Source of the DNA: Legionella gresilensis
GTDB taxonomy: Bacteria > Pseudomonadota > Gammaproteobacteria > Legionellales > Legionellaceae
NCBI RefSeq assembly: GCF_900639865.1
Contig: NZ_CAAAHX010000007.1
Span: 62,001 to 126,000 of the forward strand
DNA: 64,000 bases
Reading direction: 5' to 3'
Shown here: positions 17,924 to 27,288 of the stretch, one piece after another
Layout of the letters: each line of letters begins with the position of its first letter
Position numbering within the stretch: the stretch's first letter is position 1
The notes under the pieces: generated by a model
Told to the model about the DNA's origin: nothing
The model's database searches: none
The model's input: the letters and a program-made list of their open reading frames with translations, nothing else
Position numbers and translations under genes: made by a program

Positions 17924-18353
17924 TTTTATACTCTCTATTTTTAAAATGTTGATCGACAGTCAATTGAACTAAATCTATAACTTTTGATAATAACTATGCA
18001 GCCTAGGAAATAAATTTCATTGTTGAATAAATTTGGCCGAATTCTATATTAAATGATCTTATAGAGCAAATTTTAACTAATTTGAAAGTTTTTATCTTTC
18101 GGCGTGTTTGAAAATGTCCCTAGTTAGAACAGTCTTAATGCAGCATAAGTATAATCAAGGTTTTTATTCTTCGAAACCAAAATTATTACTAAGTTAAGTA
18201 TCGAATTAACCCAACTTAGGCTTGCTATTTTCAATTATTTGAGTGATTAATTGGCTAAATGTTGAAGTAACAATGTTGCAGCTGCTAGTTCTTCTATTTT
18301 TTCTTCAAATTTAACTCTAGCTTAATTTAAAGACTCAAGGCTACGTTGTTACG
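17924..18353. other. AT-rich gap with faint remnants
   Basis: 430 bp with no complete gene. It probably holds the minus-strand promoter of the 16742 group. Around 18140-18170 CAGCATAAGTATAATCAAGG looks like a worn copy of the CTTGAT repeat, and near 18249-18320 a minus-strand frame reads VKFEEKIEELAAATLLLQHLAN before a stop, a possible gene tail. Confidence 0.35.
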
Positions 18354-19052
18354 TTATTGCAACATAGTAGGGCCAAAAGGAGGACTTGCATTCACCAGAA
18401 CGCCATTACGTGCTTTTATATTTACCTTAGAAAACGTTATGCCATCTTTTTGGGCTTCTAATATATAATCTCCTGGCGGAATATTAGGAAATGCGATACC
18501 ACCATCGAGTGATGTCGCTTTTAACTTCCTGGAAAATGGGTTTGTTTTTTGGGTAATCGGTAGAATACCAAAATAAAAGGGTTTTGCATTTATAGCTGGA
18601 GATAAAGTGACTTTAACACCTTCAATACCTTGTGGAAGGTCATCTAACGTTTTATTAGGAGGCGTAATAGTTGCCGCAATCTGGCACGCGTTGGGATCTT
18701 CCTTAATTCCCATAGCTAAAGAAAAAAACTTATAAGCAATATTTGAGGGTACTTGAAATGAAATATTTTTTAAAAAATTAGTATTGTTAATTCCTTCCGG
18801 TGGAACAATTAAGGTTGCCGTCTGTGTAGTTTTATATCCTGACCAAAAAGTCCCTGGCTTTTCAAATACTAAAGTAAGTGGTTGTCCAACAGGCCATTCA
18901 AAAGGTCCAAATAGTCCCTTAGAGTCAGTTTTAAATTTTAAAGTTTCATCTTCGAGGACGGTTATTGTTGCATCAGCAATTGGTTTCTCTGATAAAAATG
19001 AACGTGCAAAGCCAGATATTAAGACTGTAGGATTTTTTATATCACTTTGCAT
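18354..19052 (-). CDS. Carboxypeptidase-regulatory-like beta-sandwich protein
   Basis: 232 residues with no signal peptide. The N-terminal domain (ISGFARSFLSEKPIADATITVLEDETLKFKTDSKGLFGPFEWPVG) and the C-terminal repeat (GVKVTL ... LKATSLDGGIAFPNIPPGDYILEAQKDGI) both have the layout of carboxypeptidase-D regulatory-like or prealbumin-like domains: a strand, then T/D-G-x-F/A-x-F-x-x-IPPGDY. Such domains are structural and often lie on surface or secreted proteins. The absence of a leader means export would need another route. Monocistronic, downstream of the chitinase gene on the same strand. Confidence 0.6.
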   Translation of the reverse strand: MQSDIKNPTVLISGFARSFLSEKPIADATITVLEDETLKFKTDSKGLFGPFEWPVGQPLTLVFEKPGTFWSGYKTTQTATLIVPPEGINNTNFLKNISFQVPSNIAYKFFSLAMGIKEDPNACQIAATITPPNKTLDDLPQGIEGVKVTLSPAINAKPFYFGILPITQKTNPFSRKLKATSLDGGIAFPNIPPGDYILEAQKDGITFSKVNIKARNGVLVNASPPFGPTMLQ

Positions 19053-19293
19053 AAATTAATTCCCTTTAAAATTATATATACAAAATTAGTGTAGCAAACA
19101 AATAAAAAAAGAGAGTAAGTTATTTAATCTTTAGGATAGTATAGGGTTCTTAACCTTAATAAGGTATAACTTAATCAAAGTTTCTATTATCCTTGGTAAG
19201 GATTATTTTACTCTTATAACCACAGCCATTTTGATTTGTGACTTAGCAGTTGTTTTTTCTTAACAAATCGATTTCAATTAATCACTATAGTTA

Positions 19294-20538
19294 TTAACCG
19301 TAATAACCTAACAAATTAGCAATCTCAATAGTGTATTTGAAGTTACAAGCACTATCGGCGGACATATTCCAGTTAAATAAGCCCGCTAAATTTAAGTAGG
19401 GCGGTATATCTGGATGGCAATTTTCAGTATCAATTCCATTAGCGATTTTTGGAGTAGGGTACCCAATTCTAATTAGGCTTTTTAAAAAGTCTTGCCCAAA
19501 GGTTTCACTGCCATTGAAATAAGTCTGAATATTAATAAGATCAAAATTGAAGGCATTTTTGGCATTAACTTGTGTGTAATTAAGTCCGCCCCGCTGAGGA
19601 TTATTACCTGCAGGTGTAATAGTTAAATAATAGGGTTTGCCATCTTGCAACGATGCAAAATTTAATGCATTTCTTAAATTGGTGATGACGCTATCAAAAT
19701 TTATCTGAGTAATAACACCGGTGGTTCCACCAATCTCCTCATCATCAATATCTAGTCCATCTAACTGATGTGTACGAATGAACTGAATGACACTTGGGAT
19801 AAAAATATTGGCTTGGTTAATATAATCTTGATTGATAAAAGTCCAATCATTCTTGCCCCATCCTAAAGAAATTAATAATTTTATTGCCGGATTAGCTGTG
19901 CGAGCAATTTGCGATAAACGGTTGATTCGTTGAGCCTGCTCATTTTGACCAGCTTCATAGGTTAATAATGCGCCATTAGCAAAAGGGTAAACATGGGCAA
20001 AAGCAATAAAAATAGTATTGATACGGTTAAAAGGCATACCTAGATTAGGTTCAATCCATTGGCCGGGGCCGGAATTATAAATAGGGTAGAAGGTACCAGC
20101 GTAAGGCAAAGAAAAAGTAGGTTTTGGTAGATTTGGATTCACAATAAGAGTTACACGATTATTTGATACCGGTATTGAGCATACAGCTTTGTTAAGGGCA
20201 CAAACACGAGGCGTTAAGTTTACAAATAAGGCTTGATTTGTACTTTGTATATTTATAGTAAATTTACAACTTGCCTGAGGTCTGAGCTGTTTACATTGAT
20301 TATTACTAAATGATAAAAATAAACCAGTGTTTATGTTGCCATAATTAGGATCGATAGAAAACGAATTTAGTGTTTTCGTTGTATTATTCTTAACGATATA
20401 GCTTAAGGAAGTTATACTGTTTCCGGAAAGAGCAATGGGGTAACTACTTGTTGGAACAATTTCTAGAATGGAAGCTGCATATACGCTACTAAAAAGCGAA
20501 ATTAATATCGTGAGAAAAACGTTAATCCATTTTTTCAT
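19294..20538 (-). CDS. Secreted GH18 chitinase-like glycosidase
   Basis: 414 residues: a signal peptide (residues 1-21, ending VYAAS), an Ig-like domain with paired cysteines to about residue 135, then a GH18 barrel. The catalytic DxxDxDxE motif is present as DGLDIDDEE (D260, D263, D265, catalytic E267), preceded by the LLISLGWG strand. LINIQTY is the later substrate strand. It should hydrolyse beta-1,4-N-acetylglucosamine polymers such as chitin in cyst walls or other glycans, probably after type II secretion. It starts 17 bp after the upstream barrel gene, suggesting co-transcription. Confidence 0.85.
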   Translation of the reverse strand: MKKWINVFLTILISLFSSVYAASILEIVPTSSYPIALSGNSITSLSYIVKNNTTKTLNSFSIDPNYGNINTGLFLSFSNNQCKQLRPQASCKFTINIQSTNQALFVNLTPRVCALNKAVCSIPVSNNRVTLIVNPNLPKPTFSLPYAGTFYPIYNSGPGQWIEPNLGMPFNRINTIFIAFAHVYPFANGALLTYEAGQNEQAQRINRLSQIARTANPAIKLLISLGWGKNDWTFINQDYINQANIFIPSVIQFIRTHQLDGLDIDDEEIGGTTGVITQINFDSVITNLRNALNFASLQDGKPYYLTITPAGNNPQRGGLNYTQVNAKNAFNFDLINIQTYFNGSETFGQDFLKSLIRIGYPTPKIANGIDTENCHPDIPPYLNLAGLFNWNMSADSACNFKYTIEIANLLGYYG

Positions 20539-20555
20539 GCAATTTACCTTAAAAT

Positions 20556-21326
20556 CTAGCTTTCAGTGAAAGAAACATTTAGTTCGACAGCAATGCTTTG
20601 CGTAGAAAGATTCTTAATTTGCAAAGAAGAGCTGGATAATTGTTGAGCTAGCTTACCTTTACCTAAATTAAAATAGCGATAACTTAGTGAAGTAAAATAA
20701 TTAATGTGATGAGATTTATCATTAAATAAACTATAAGTTAATCCTAATCCTAATTCGTAGGAAAAATCTTGTTGAGTTTTATTAGTAAAAGGTGTGGAAG
20801 TTGCTGCACTTAAGGCAGGATTGGTAGGGTATTCGCGATAATGATAGAAATGATTCCAAGACTTACCAATGCCAACTACCGCAAAAGGTTGCCAATTGAC
20901 TAAAGCAGTGTAGGCTAAACGGGACTCAATTAGTAGAAGTTTATTTTTTACATGAAAATGATAATTTAAGGTATCAAATAGGCCTTCATTAAAAAATGGG
21001 TACTCAATACCCCATATTTTGCCTAGCGCTAATGAATAACTGGCAATGCCCAAAGATAGCGCGGTATCATGAGAAGAGTTTGTAAATGTTTGATTAAAGC
21101 CACCACCCCAAAAACCATGCGACTGGTATTTATTCTTTGTTTGGTATTTATTAATTACGTCACTATTTATTTCTACTAAATCATTGGTGCTTAGTTTTGC
21201 AGCAGTAATTCCGCCAGCAATAAAAAAGTTAAACTGATTAGCATAGAGAAAGGAAGGAAAGAAAAAAATCAAAAAAAATAAATTCTTCAAAATAAATCCA
21301 TTTAAACAGTAAGAATAAAATTGCAA
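20556..21326 (-). CDS. Outer-membrane beta-barrel protein
   Basis: 256 residues: an N-terminal hydrophobic leader (LKNLFFLIFFFPSFLYA), then NQFNFFIAGGITAAKL as a first strand and alternating aromatic strands such as WQPFAVVGIGKSW and YELGLGLTYSLF, closing with SIAVELNVSF, a terminal-Phe type strand followed by TES. It fits small outer-membrane barrels of the OmpW/Omp25 scale, but without a clear family. The leader may start at the inner Met-less FILKN segment; ATG 21326 is the only good start. It precedes the chitinase in a likely two-gene operon. Confidence 0.65.
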   Translation of the reverse strand: MQFYSYCLNGFILKNLFFLIFFFPSFLYANQFNFFIAGGITAAKLSTNDLVEINSDVINKYQTKNKYQSHGFWGGGFNQTFTNSSHDTALSLGIASYSLALGKIWGIEYPFFNEGLFDTLNYHFHVKNKLLLIESRLAYTALVNWQPFAVVGIGKSWNHFYHYREYPTNPALSAATSTPFTNKTQQDFSYELGLGLTYSLFNDKSHHINYFTSLSYRYFNLGKGKLAQQLSSSSLQIKNLSTQSIAVELNVSFTES

Positions 21327-21443
21327 AAATTTTAGCGGCTGCTTCTTGCTAGTTTATGAATTTATTAGTAAAAATCAACTCTTTTATATCAAATTAGGTG
21401 AAATCACTATTACACATGTTTACAATATTTTAATGAGAGAGGG

Positions 21444-21474
21444 TAGCCTCGACACAGCGCAGCGTATTCATGGT
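21444..21474. repeat. CTTGAT palindromic repeat, diverged reverse copy
   Basis: TAGCCTCGACACAGCGCAGC then GTATTCATGG is a reverse-oriented, decayed copy of the family (compare AGCCTTGATACAGCG at 39604). It is intergenic between the barrel gene and hipA. The arm complementarity is partly lost. Confidence 0.55.
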
Positions 21475-21562
21475 TCATTAATTTTATGTTTTATTTTCTT
21501 TACTTGCTGAATTTATATTTCTCTATGCATAAATAAAAGAATCTATTTAGAAAATTAAAAAA

Positions 21563-22882
21563 TTAACCACCTAATTTTTGTTTAGCTTTTTTTAATCCTT
21601 CAAAAATGGGTTCTGAAATATTTTTTGGAAATGTTGTAGGTAGATTGTTTGCAACAGTCTCAATAAGCCTTTCTGTTTTAGATAACATCTCATCAAGTAT
21701 ATCTTCAGCTCTTGCAACAGAATAATTCACCCATTTTGCGGTTTCTAGAAAATGTCTGTGTTGCATAGTACACCAATGATAATGACTATTTTTACTTTTT
21801 AAAGCCATAGCCATTTTGATTTTTTGACTCTGTAGTTGTTTTTTCTTAATAAGGGGATAAGCTGATAGGATGTCATACAAGGGTGTTAAGTGGTATTTTC
21901 CTTCAGGCTCAATAAATAAACTGAAATTTTTAGCATGCCCGTCGATACCAGCAATTAACCAAAAAAAGATTTGACTCCTATAGAACATATCTCGGTCTTC
22001 AATTGTATTTTTAGATCCTAACAATAATTGCATAATATCTTTAATACCGGGACCGCCATCGGATTGATATTTTAAGTTATATGAAACACCTAGTGCTTGA
22101 CACAGATCTTCTTGCGGTAAGCGCATTAACCAGTTTTTATCACTTGATAGACGTCGGTCAAAGCGTTTGACTGACAAAACTTTTATATTTTCAAAATAAA
22201 GAATTTCACAATCTGCCGCGGGTATACCATACGCTTTAGCAAGGAGAGAACATAACCATTCATTTTCGCAGCTATCGCTTAAGTCCATTTGTTGATGTGC
22301 AATAAAACCAATAGGCAACTTAAAAATATGAGTCGTGGGTGTCTCTTGCAGGGGCTCACACCAATAACCTTTATGATATAAAAATGCCATTTTTTCTTGA
22401 GCGCCAGCGATAGAGATACGAAAATCATCATCTTCACGACTCATACCTAGAGGATTTAACTGATAGTTACGTAGAAGTGCTGCAATTTTGTGTTCAGTAA
22501 GGCGTTTATATTTAATTTTTTTTTCAAACTCTGGGATAGGACCTGCAATTAATTGGATAGCTCCTACGCAGTCTCTCCCAATACATGATAATAAATCGAA
22601 AGGTTGGTTAGTGGGTATTTGAAAGCGAGCTTGAATACGAGCACGTATCTGCTGGTTATCTGGGAGAAGATTATCAAAAAAATTATAAACAAGATCCCCC
22701 TTATAGGTTTGCTCAACAAGGGGTAAAGATAATGAAATGGGCCGTGCGCCTGGTTGTGCTAACCAATCTTTATGGTAGGAAAACGCTAAAGTACCGTGAG
22801 ATGTTTTTTCAAGTTCTCCCACTAAAAGCCCATTCATTAAAACATGAAGGCGTTGAAATTTCTTTACCATTCCTCTTTCCAT
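21563..22882 (-). CDS. hipA: HipA-type toxin kinase
   Basis: 439 residues aligning end to end with E. coli HipA: the N-subdomain (MNGLLVGELEK), PISLSLPLVEQ, FDNLLPDN, FDLLSCIGRDCVGA, RISIAGAQEKMAFL with the phosphorylatable Ser (S157), TPTTHIFKLPIG, LSVKRFDRR, and the catalytic DGHAKNFS (D314) with the metal-binding YDILSAYP. HipA phosphorylates glutamyl-tRNA synthetase and halts growth. All key residues are intact. The start used (22882) overlaps the end of hipB by 19 bp; an ATG six codons later is an alternative. Held inactive by HipB at the operators upstream. Confidence 0.95.
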   Translation of the reverse strand: MERGMVKKFQRLHVLMNGLLVGELEKTSHGTLAFSYHKDWLAQPGARPISLSLPLVEQTYKGDLVYNFFDNLLPDNQQIRARIQARFQIPTNQPFDLLSCIGRDCVGAIQLIAGPIPEFEKKIKYKRLTEHKIAALLRNYQLNPLGMSREDDDFRISIAGAQEKMAFLYHKGYWCEPLQETPTTHIFKLPIGFIAHQQMDLSDSCENEWLCSLLAKAYGIPAADCEILYFENIKVLSVKRFDRRLSSDKNWLMRLPQEDLCQALGVSYNLKYQSDGGPGIKDIMQLLLGSKNTIEDRDMFYRSQIFFWLIAGIDGHAKNFSLFIEPEGKYHLTPLYDILSAYPLIKKKQLQSQKIKMAMALKSKNSHYHWCTMQHRHFLETAKWVNYSVARAEDILDEMLSKTERLIETVANNLPTTFPKNISEPIFEGLKKAKQKLGG

Positions 22883-23121
22883 TGGTTTGTAATTTCAGTG
22901 AGATCTTTTTTTGCAATGAATTTAATATCTACTTCAAGCGCTGATAAAATTCGAAATAAGGTACTTAATTTTATATTTTCTGAATCATTTTCTATGGCAG
23001 AAATAGTTTTCTGCTTTAAACCAACTAAATTAGCTACTTCCTGTTGACTTAATTTAAGTTTCTTGCGTTGATTTTTTATAAAGATAGCTAATTCACGAGG
23101 AGAATGTATAAGCATGTGCAC
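22864..23121 (-). CDS. hipB: HipB-type antitoxin / repressor
   Basis: 85 residues: an XRE helix-turn-helix (LKLSQQEVANLVGLKQKTISAIENDSENIKLSTLFRILSAL) and a short C-terminus ending EEW. E. coli HipB also ends in a Trp (LEW) that is buried by HipA and serves as the degron for Lon; the same ending here suggests the same turnover. It binds DNA as a dimer and represses hipBA. Four operator-like sites lie 14-111 bp upstream. Confidence 0.93.
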   Translation of the reverse strand: MHMLIHSPRELAIFIKNQRKKLKLSQQEVANLVGLKQKTISAIENDSENIKLSTLFRILSALEVDIKFIAKKDLTEITNQWKEEW

Positions 23122-23134
23122 CTCATAATTAAGT

Positions 23135-23232
23135 TATACCTTATGGGGGATATTAAAAATCTTATACCTTAAAGGGTATAATGTCAATATTATACCTCAT
23201 AGGGTATAAAAATTTATACCCTTAAATTATAA
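23135..23232. promoter_or_regulatory. Four HipB operator sites upstream of hipB
   Basis: Two perfect 18-bp palindromes TATACC-N6-GGTATA lie at 23163-23180 and 23191-23208. Imperfect copies are at 23135-23152 (right arm GGGATA) and 23215-23232 (left arm kept, right arm weak). Start-to-start spacing is 28, 28 and 24 bp. E. coli HipB operators have the form TATCC-N8-GGATA, also in four copies, so cooperative autorepression by HipA-HipB is expected. Confidence 0.85.
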
Positions 23233-23319
23233 AATAAGATCTACTAATTTTTAATTTGATAATCAGAATTTTGTTTTAAATTTAGCAATGAAAGAAAATA
23301 TAAAAGTTCAATAACAGCT

Positions 23320-23355
23320 AAAAAGGTGCCCTCCAAATTTTTTGGATGGCACCTG
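23320..23355 (-). terminator. Intrinsic terminator of the GtrC-like gene
   Basis: Read on the minus strand, AGGTGCC and GGCACCT pair, with an inner ATCC/GGA extension around an A-rich loop, followed by TTTTT. It lies about 85 bp after the stop of the 23440 gene and separates the glycan cassette from hipBA. Confidence 0.75.
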
Positions 23356-23439
23356 ATTTAATTAATTTAAAACTATCTAGAAGTACGAGGATTAAATCTA
23401 AACTTTATTCTAAATTTAGGGGAGCAAACCTATAATAAA

Positions 23440-25296
23440 TTATCCATTTAAAGAATGGGCTTTATTTAGCCATAATTCTTCGTGATCAGGATAAAAACGC
23501 TTGATTTTATTTAATAGATAATCAAAATCTGCTTGAGTTAGATTGCTTAGTTTACGATAAATTTTCACTCTAACATGATTATCCAATTCGTATTTATCAT
23601 TAATTAATTGATAATGGGCACCAATATTTTTTCCACTTAATATATCTTTAGCTAAAATACCTATCATACGCTGATGCTTAGGGTCTAAGTGATATTGTAC
23701 TGGGTCACCTACAACAACAATATCCGCCTCAAAAAATCGATATGGAAAACCACTTATTTCATCAACATGATAGGTATTTAACATGGCAGGAACTGGATTT
23801 CTTGACTCTGGCGCAAAAGCATTTTTAAAGATTTCATCGCTCATTATAAATGAGCTAGCTAAGACGTATATTTTTTCATTTTCTTTTACTAAATTATTAA
23901 GCTTATAGTCTATTTGTTTTATAGTTTCGATATCATTACGAACACGAGATGTTTGGTAATGTGTAGATAAAAATTTACTATTAAGTTGATGAAAATAGTT
24001 ACTAATAAAATTAAAAGTTAATAAGCTAATTACAACTAATAAATATAAAAATTTATATAAATTTTTTTGTAATTTAATGTAGGGAATAAAAATTCCCAAT
24101 GCTAAAAATATTAGAATTTGACTACAAAACAAATATTGATGATGCCATCCCAACGATTCCATTCGATTAAATAGAATCCAGATTAAGCTCAGTTGAATTA
24201 ATGTAAAAATCGTCAAATATCTACTTTTATAATAGATACAACCAAATATCACTCCTACAAGAGCTAATAAAAAGAGCCCTATGCCAAAATAATTAAATGA
24301 ACCTACTAAATTAAACAGTAAGCCGCCAAGCTTATAGGCTGAATGAGTAAAATTATAATCATTAAATACCGATCTAGCCAAAAATGGATAAAAAAAACAT
24401 AGCAAAATTAAAAAACAAAATGAGCCAATAAAAGATATATTTATTAAATAATTTTTTAAATGTACCCAGGTATAATTTTTTTCAATAAAAAATTTAATAA
24501 AATTAGTTACTGTCAAAGCTATAAAAAATGTTTCAAACCAGAAACCATACCAACGCCTTGAAAAGATTAAAAACAACAATAAACAACTTAAAGCGATATT
24601 TCTTATTAGGTTAAATTTAATAAGCTCATCATGATAAATAATAAATAGAATTAGAGAAATAAAGAACAATCCTACGGAATCTAAATATCCATACAATAAT
24701 GGATTAAACATCGGAGGGAACAGTGCTAATACAAAGAAAATATTATATAGTTTTATGTTTTTTTCAGTTGTTTCTCTAATAATAGTTTGAATCAAAATAG
24801 CTAATACAAAAAAACAAGGAATAATAAAAATATTTAAGATGGATAACACATAACTTAAATAACTTGCTCCTAACAACTTGACGGGTAAGGACAGAAATAT
24901 TGAAGGCGTTATATTATAAACATCGTATTGGATACTATGATACCATTGCTTCAGAGTTGAGCTTAAGTTACTAAAAATCAGATTCGAGGTATCTTCTGTA
25001 ATATTCCAGTAGGCTCGAAAGTCCCAATAATATATGTATTTTTCTTTAATAATAATAGAATATACAAAGGCATTAATTAATGTAATTATTAAAAAAATTA
25101 TATTTATTTCATTTCGTTTTAAAATCTGATTTTTCAGAACATAATAATAAGAAAATGCATATAAAATTAGATAAATTGAGAGACAGAAGAATAAGCCAGT
25201 AAAACCAATTATATATCCAACTGATAAAACCAACGAAATTAAGAGTAATCCAGTAAATATTGAATCCGTTTCAAAAAATTGGGTTAATTTATTCAT
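23440..25296 (-). CDS. Large polytopic glycosyltransferase-like protein (GtrC type)
   Basis: 618 residues with about eleven or twelve hydrophobic helices from residue 12 to about 440, a large early extracytoplasmic loop (YWDFRAYWNITEDTSNLIFSNL) with an acidic pair as in GT-C enzymes, and a soluble C-terminal domain of about 170 residues (from RNDIETIKQIDYKL). In serotype-converting gtr clusters, GtrA and GtrB are followed by a large type-specific membrane transferase that moves the sugar from its lipid carrier to the O-antigen. This protein fits that place, because gtrA- and gtrB-like genes lie beyond it on the same strand. Specific acceptor unknown. The codons are very AT-rich. Confidence 0.6.
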   Translation of the reverse strand: MNKLTQFFETDSIFTGLLLISLVLSVGYIIGFTGLFFCLSIYLILYAFSYYYVLKNQILKRNEINIIFLIITLINAFVYSIIIKEKYIYYWDFRAYWNITEDTSNLIFSNLSSTLKQWYHSIQYDVYNITPSIFLSLPVKLLGASYLSYVLSILNIFIIPCFFVLAILIQTIIRETTEKNIKLYNIFFVLALFPPMFNPLLYGYLDSVGLFFISLILFIIYHDELIKFNLIRNIALSCLLLFLIFSRRWYGFWFETFFIALTVTNFIKFFIEKNYTWVHLKNYLINISFIGSFCFLILLCFFYPFLARSVFNDYNFTHSAYKLGGLLFNLVGSFNYFGIGLFLLALVGVIFGCIYYKSRYLTIFTLIQLSLIWILFNRMESLGWHHQYLFCSQILIFLALGIFIPYIKLQKNLYKFLYLLVVISLLTFNFISNYFHQLNSKFLSTHYQTSRVRNDIETIKQIDYKLNNLVKENEKIYVLASSFIMSDEIFKNAFAPESRNPVPAMLNTYHVDEISGFPYRFFEADIVVVGDPVQYHLDPKHQRMIGILAKDILSGKNIGAHYQLINDKYELDNHVRVKIYRKLSNLTQADFDYLLNKIKRFYPDHEELWLNKAHSLNG

Positions 25297-25697
25297 TTGA
25301 GCCTATCCATTTCATCAATTAATTTACATTGATTGCTTTTTTGCGCTATTAAAAAGGGATACATTATAAATTAAATGTTTATTTTAATAAATTAGTTTTC
25401 CTTTAAATGATATTGACTGCGCGAAGGAGTTGGAATCGACTTAGTCACTTAAATGGGTTGCATCCTGTAATAAATAGAGCAAAACTTATCATCTTATAAT
25501 CCAAATGCTAGTTATAATGAAGGGAAATCTTTTTAAAATTAATATGCTGGTAGCAATTGGTCCCTAAGAATTTGTAAATTTGATCTTCTTTTTTCAAAAA
25601 TACAATTTATTAAATTTAAGTTTCTTAGTGATGAATATTGCAATTCTATTTATAAAAAACTATAGTGCTTTTCTCTTAAATATTTAACTAACATACT
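25297..25697. other. Divergent promoter gap
   Basis: 400 bp between the start of the GtrC-like gene (minus) and the acyltransferase gene (plus). It is strongly AT-rich. It must contain both promoters, but I see no reliable box, no repeat and no RNA gene. Confidence 0.4.
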
Positions 25698-26783
25698 ATG
25701 CAGCAAATTAAAAAACGGATGATATTTCTTGATTATTTAAGGATTTTTGCTTTTATTAGTGTTTTAATTGGACATAAATTTTTCCCTTTCTTATTCCATC
25801 TTACTAATTGTCATAAAGTTCATGATTCGCTTAAATTTTTAGTTAATTTAGTTTTACCATTTTGTTTTGGCGGTGGTGCTGGGGTTGTGGTCTTTTTCTT
25901 AGTCTCTGGTTATGTTATTACTTATGTATTAAAAACGGAGCTACCCTTTGAATTTCTTGTTAAACGAATTTTTAGAATCTACCCTCTTTTTATAACAGCA
26001 GTGCTATTGGAGGTTTTTCTTAATTTGCTTATCAATCATAACTCCCCCAATTATCGAATTTTGATTCCTCAACTTTTATTAATTGGTGATCTTTATCATG
26101 CGCCTAATGTTCTTGGTGGTGTAGAGTGGACTTTACGTGTGGAAATTATATTTTATTTCTGTATGTGTTTAATGCGCTCACTAAATATTATCAATAACAA
26201 GAATATAGCATTACCAGTTATTTTAGTTTTTCTTACACTTCTGCTCAATTTTATTCCGCCTATTCCAGGAGAGGGCACATGGAATATGGCCTACTTAAAT
26301 ATGTATGGCCCTTTTCTTTTTTTAGGTGTCTTTATCTATTTATATGAGAATCAATGTATAAATTTAAGCGCTTTAGGAGCCTTCGTATGTCTTGTTTTTA
26401 TGCAGTATTGGTACTTAACTAGAGTTTACCAACCAAACTGGCTCCATACCCATTTTGCATTATTAGCCTTTTTACTTTTTGTAATAACATGGAAATTTAG
26501 AGAGCGATTAACAACTAACGCCATTATTTTATTTACTTCAGAATTAACTTACTCTGTTTATTTATTCCATAATTGGCTATTTGATAGAATTAAACAATGG
26601 TCTGGTGACGGTTTGTTTGCGAAAATGCCCTATACTTTAATTTTATTAATTTTGATTTGTGCTTTTTTTGTTAAATTTATTGAAAAGCCTGCTATTAAAT
26701 TAGGTCGAACAATTTATCAGCGTCTTACTAAAAAAACTGATAAAATTAATCTTATTAAGGTGACTAAGTTATCCCATATCTAA
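25698..26783 (+). CDS. Acyltransferase-3 (OafA-like) membrane protein
   Basis: 361 residues with ten or so membrane helices. The start (MIFLDYLRIFAFISVLIGHKFFPFL) carries the catalytic-region His of the acyltransferase-3 family, followed by GAGVVVFFLVSGYVITYVL and RIFRIYPLF, the conserved R-x-x-R-I-x-P block, and WTLRVEIIFYF. The family transfers acetyl or other acyl groups to exopolysaccharide, O-antigen or peptidoglycan from the cytoplasmic side. Placed inside the Gtr/Fdt cassette, it probably O-acetylates the same glycan. It is transcribed convergently with gtrA, with a shared terminator between. Confidence 0.9.
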   Translation: MQQIKKRMIFLDYLRIFAFISVLIGHKFFPFLFHLTNCHKVHDSLKFLVNLVLPFCFGGGAGVVVFFLVSGYVITYVLKTELPFEFLVKRIFRIYPLFITAVLLEVFLNLLINHNSPNYRILIPQLLLIGDLYHAPNVLGGVEWTLRVEIIFYFCMCLMRSLNIINNKNIALPVILVFLTLLLNFIPPIPGEGTWNMAYLNMYGPFLFLGVFIYLYENQCINLSALGAFVCLVFMQYWYLTRVYQPNWLHTHFALLAFLLFVITWKFRERLTTNAIILFTSELTYSVYLFHNWLFDRIKQWSGDGLFAKMPYTLILLILICAFFVKFIEKPAIKLGRTIYQRLTKKTDKINLIKVTKLSHI

Positions 26784-26803
26784 AACTTATTATTGCTAAA
26801 GAT

Positions 26804-26856
26804 AATAAAGAGGCTTAGCTTGTAACAGACGTTTCGTCTATCTATGCCTCTTTATT
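26804..26856. terminator. Bidirectional terminator between convergent genes
   Basis: AATAAAGAGGC (26804-26814) and GCCTCTTTATT (26846-26856) are perfect 11-base arms, with a nested AGACG-TTT-CGTCT hairpin inside. A- and T-rich flanks give a U-tract in both directions. It serves the acyltransferase (plus) and the gtrA-like gene (minus). Confidence 0.85.
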
Positions 26857-26895
26857 TAAAAGAGAAGCAAAAATTGAGTTAATATAAATAATTAT

Positions 26896-27288
26896 CTATG
26901 AGATTTTATGCAGTAAAACTATTTTATTCATGATATATGAGAATGGGACCATAACAGCAATAACAATGACAGGCGCCACAGTATCATTTAACTGTTCTAA
27001 TTCAACTAAAATATATAATAATAATGATGATATTGTGTATTGAAAAAGATAGATCAGTGGATAGAAGCTAAAAATTTTCCAAGAATATTGCACCCTAAAG
27101 ACTATTTTTGCATTAAAACTATAGGAAAAAAGAACGCCTACTATATAAGCAAATAAATAAGCCCATTGATAGTTAATAAATAATTTTAAAAAAAAGTAAA
27201 TAGCGTAAGTTAAAACTGTATTTAGAAAACCACCTGATAAAAAACGTAACCCATGTCCTAATTTTTGCTTTAGACCAGTTCGATACAC
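26896..27288 (-). CDS. GtrA family membrane protein
   Basis: 130 residues with four helices. [23 protein letters not shown] is the GtrA N-terminal signature, [19 protein letters not shown] the second helix with the conserved Asn, and Pro-Phe-Ser-Tyr-Ile-Met-Asn-Lys the last. GtrA proteins are proposed to flip undecaprenyl-phosphate-linked sugars to the periplasm. It starts inside the end of the acetyltransferase/isomerase fusion gene (19-bp overlap) and is the last gene of the four-gene operon. Confidence 0.88.
   Translation of the reverse strand: MYRTGLKQKLGHGLRFLSGGFLNTVLTYAIYFFLKLFINYQWAYLFAYIVGVLFSYSFNAKIVFRVQYSWKIFSFYPLIYLFQYTISSLLLYILVELEQLNDTVAPVIVIAVMVPFSYIMNKIVLLHKIS

Noticed and set aside
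23163-23232. Small RNA or terminator array upstream of hipB
   Set aside because: The palindromes are regularly spaced operators with the TATACC/GGTATA core typical of HipB binding, not U-tailed hairpins.
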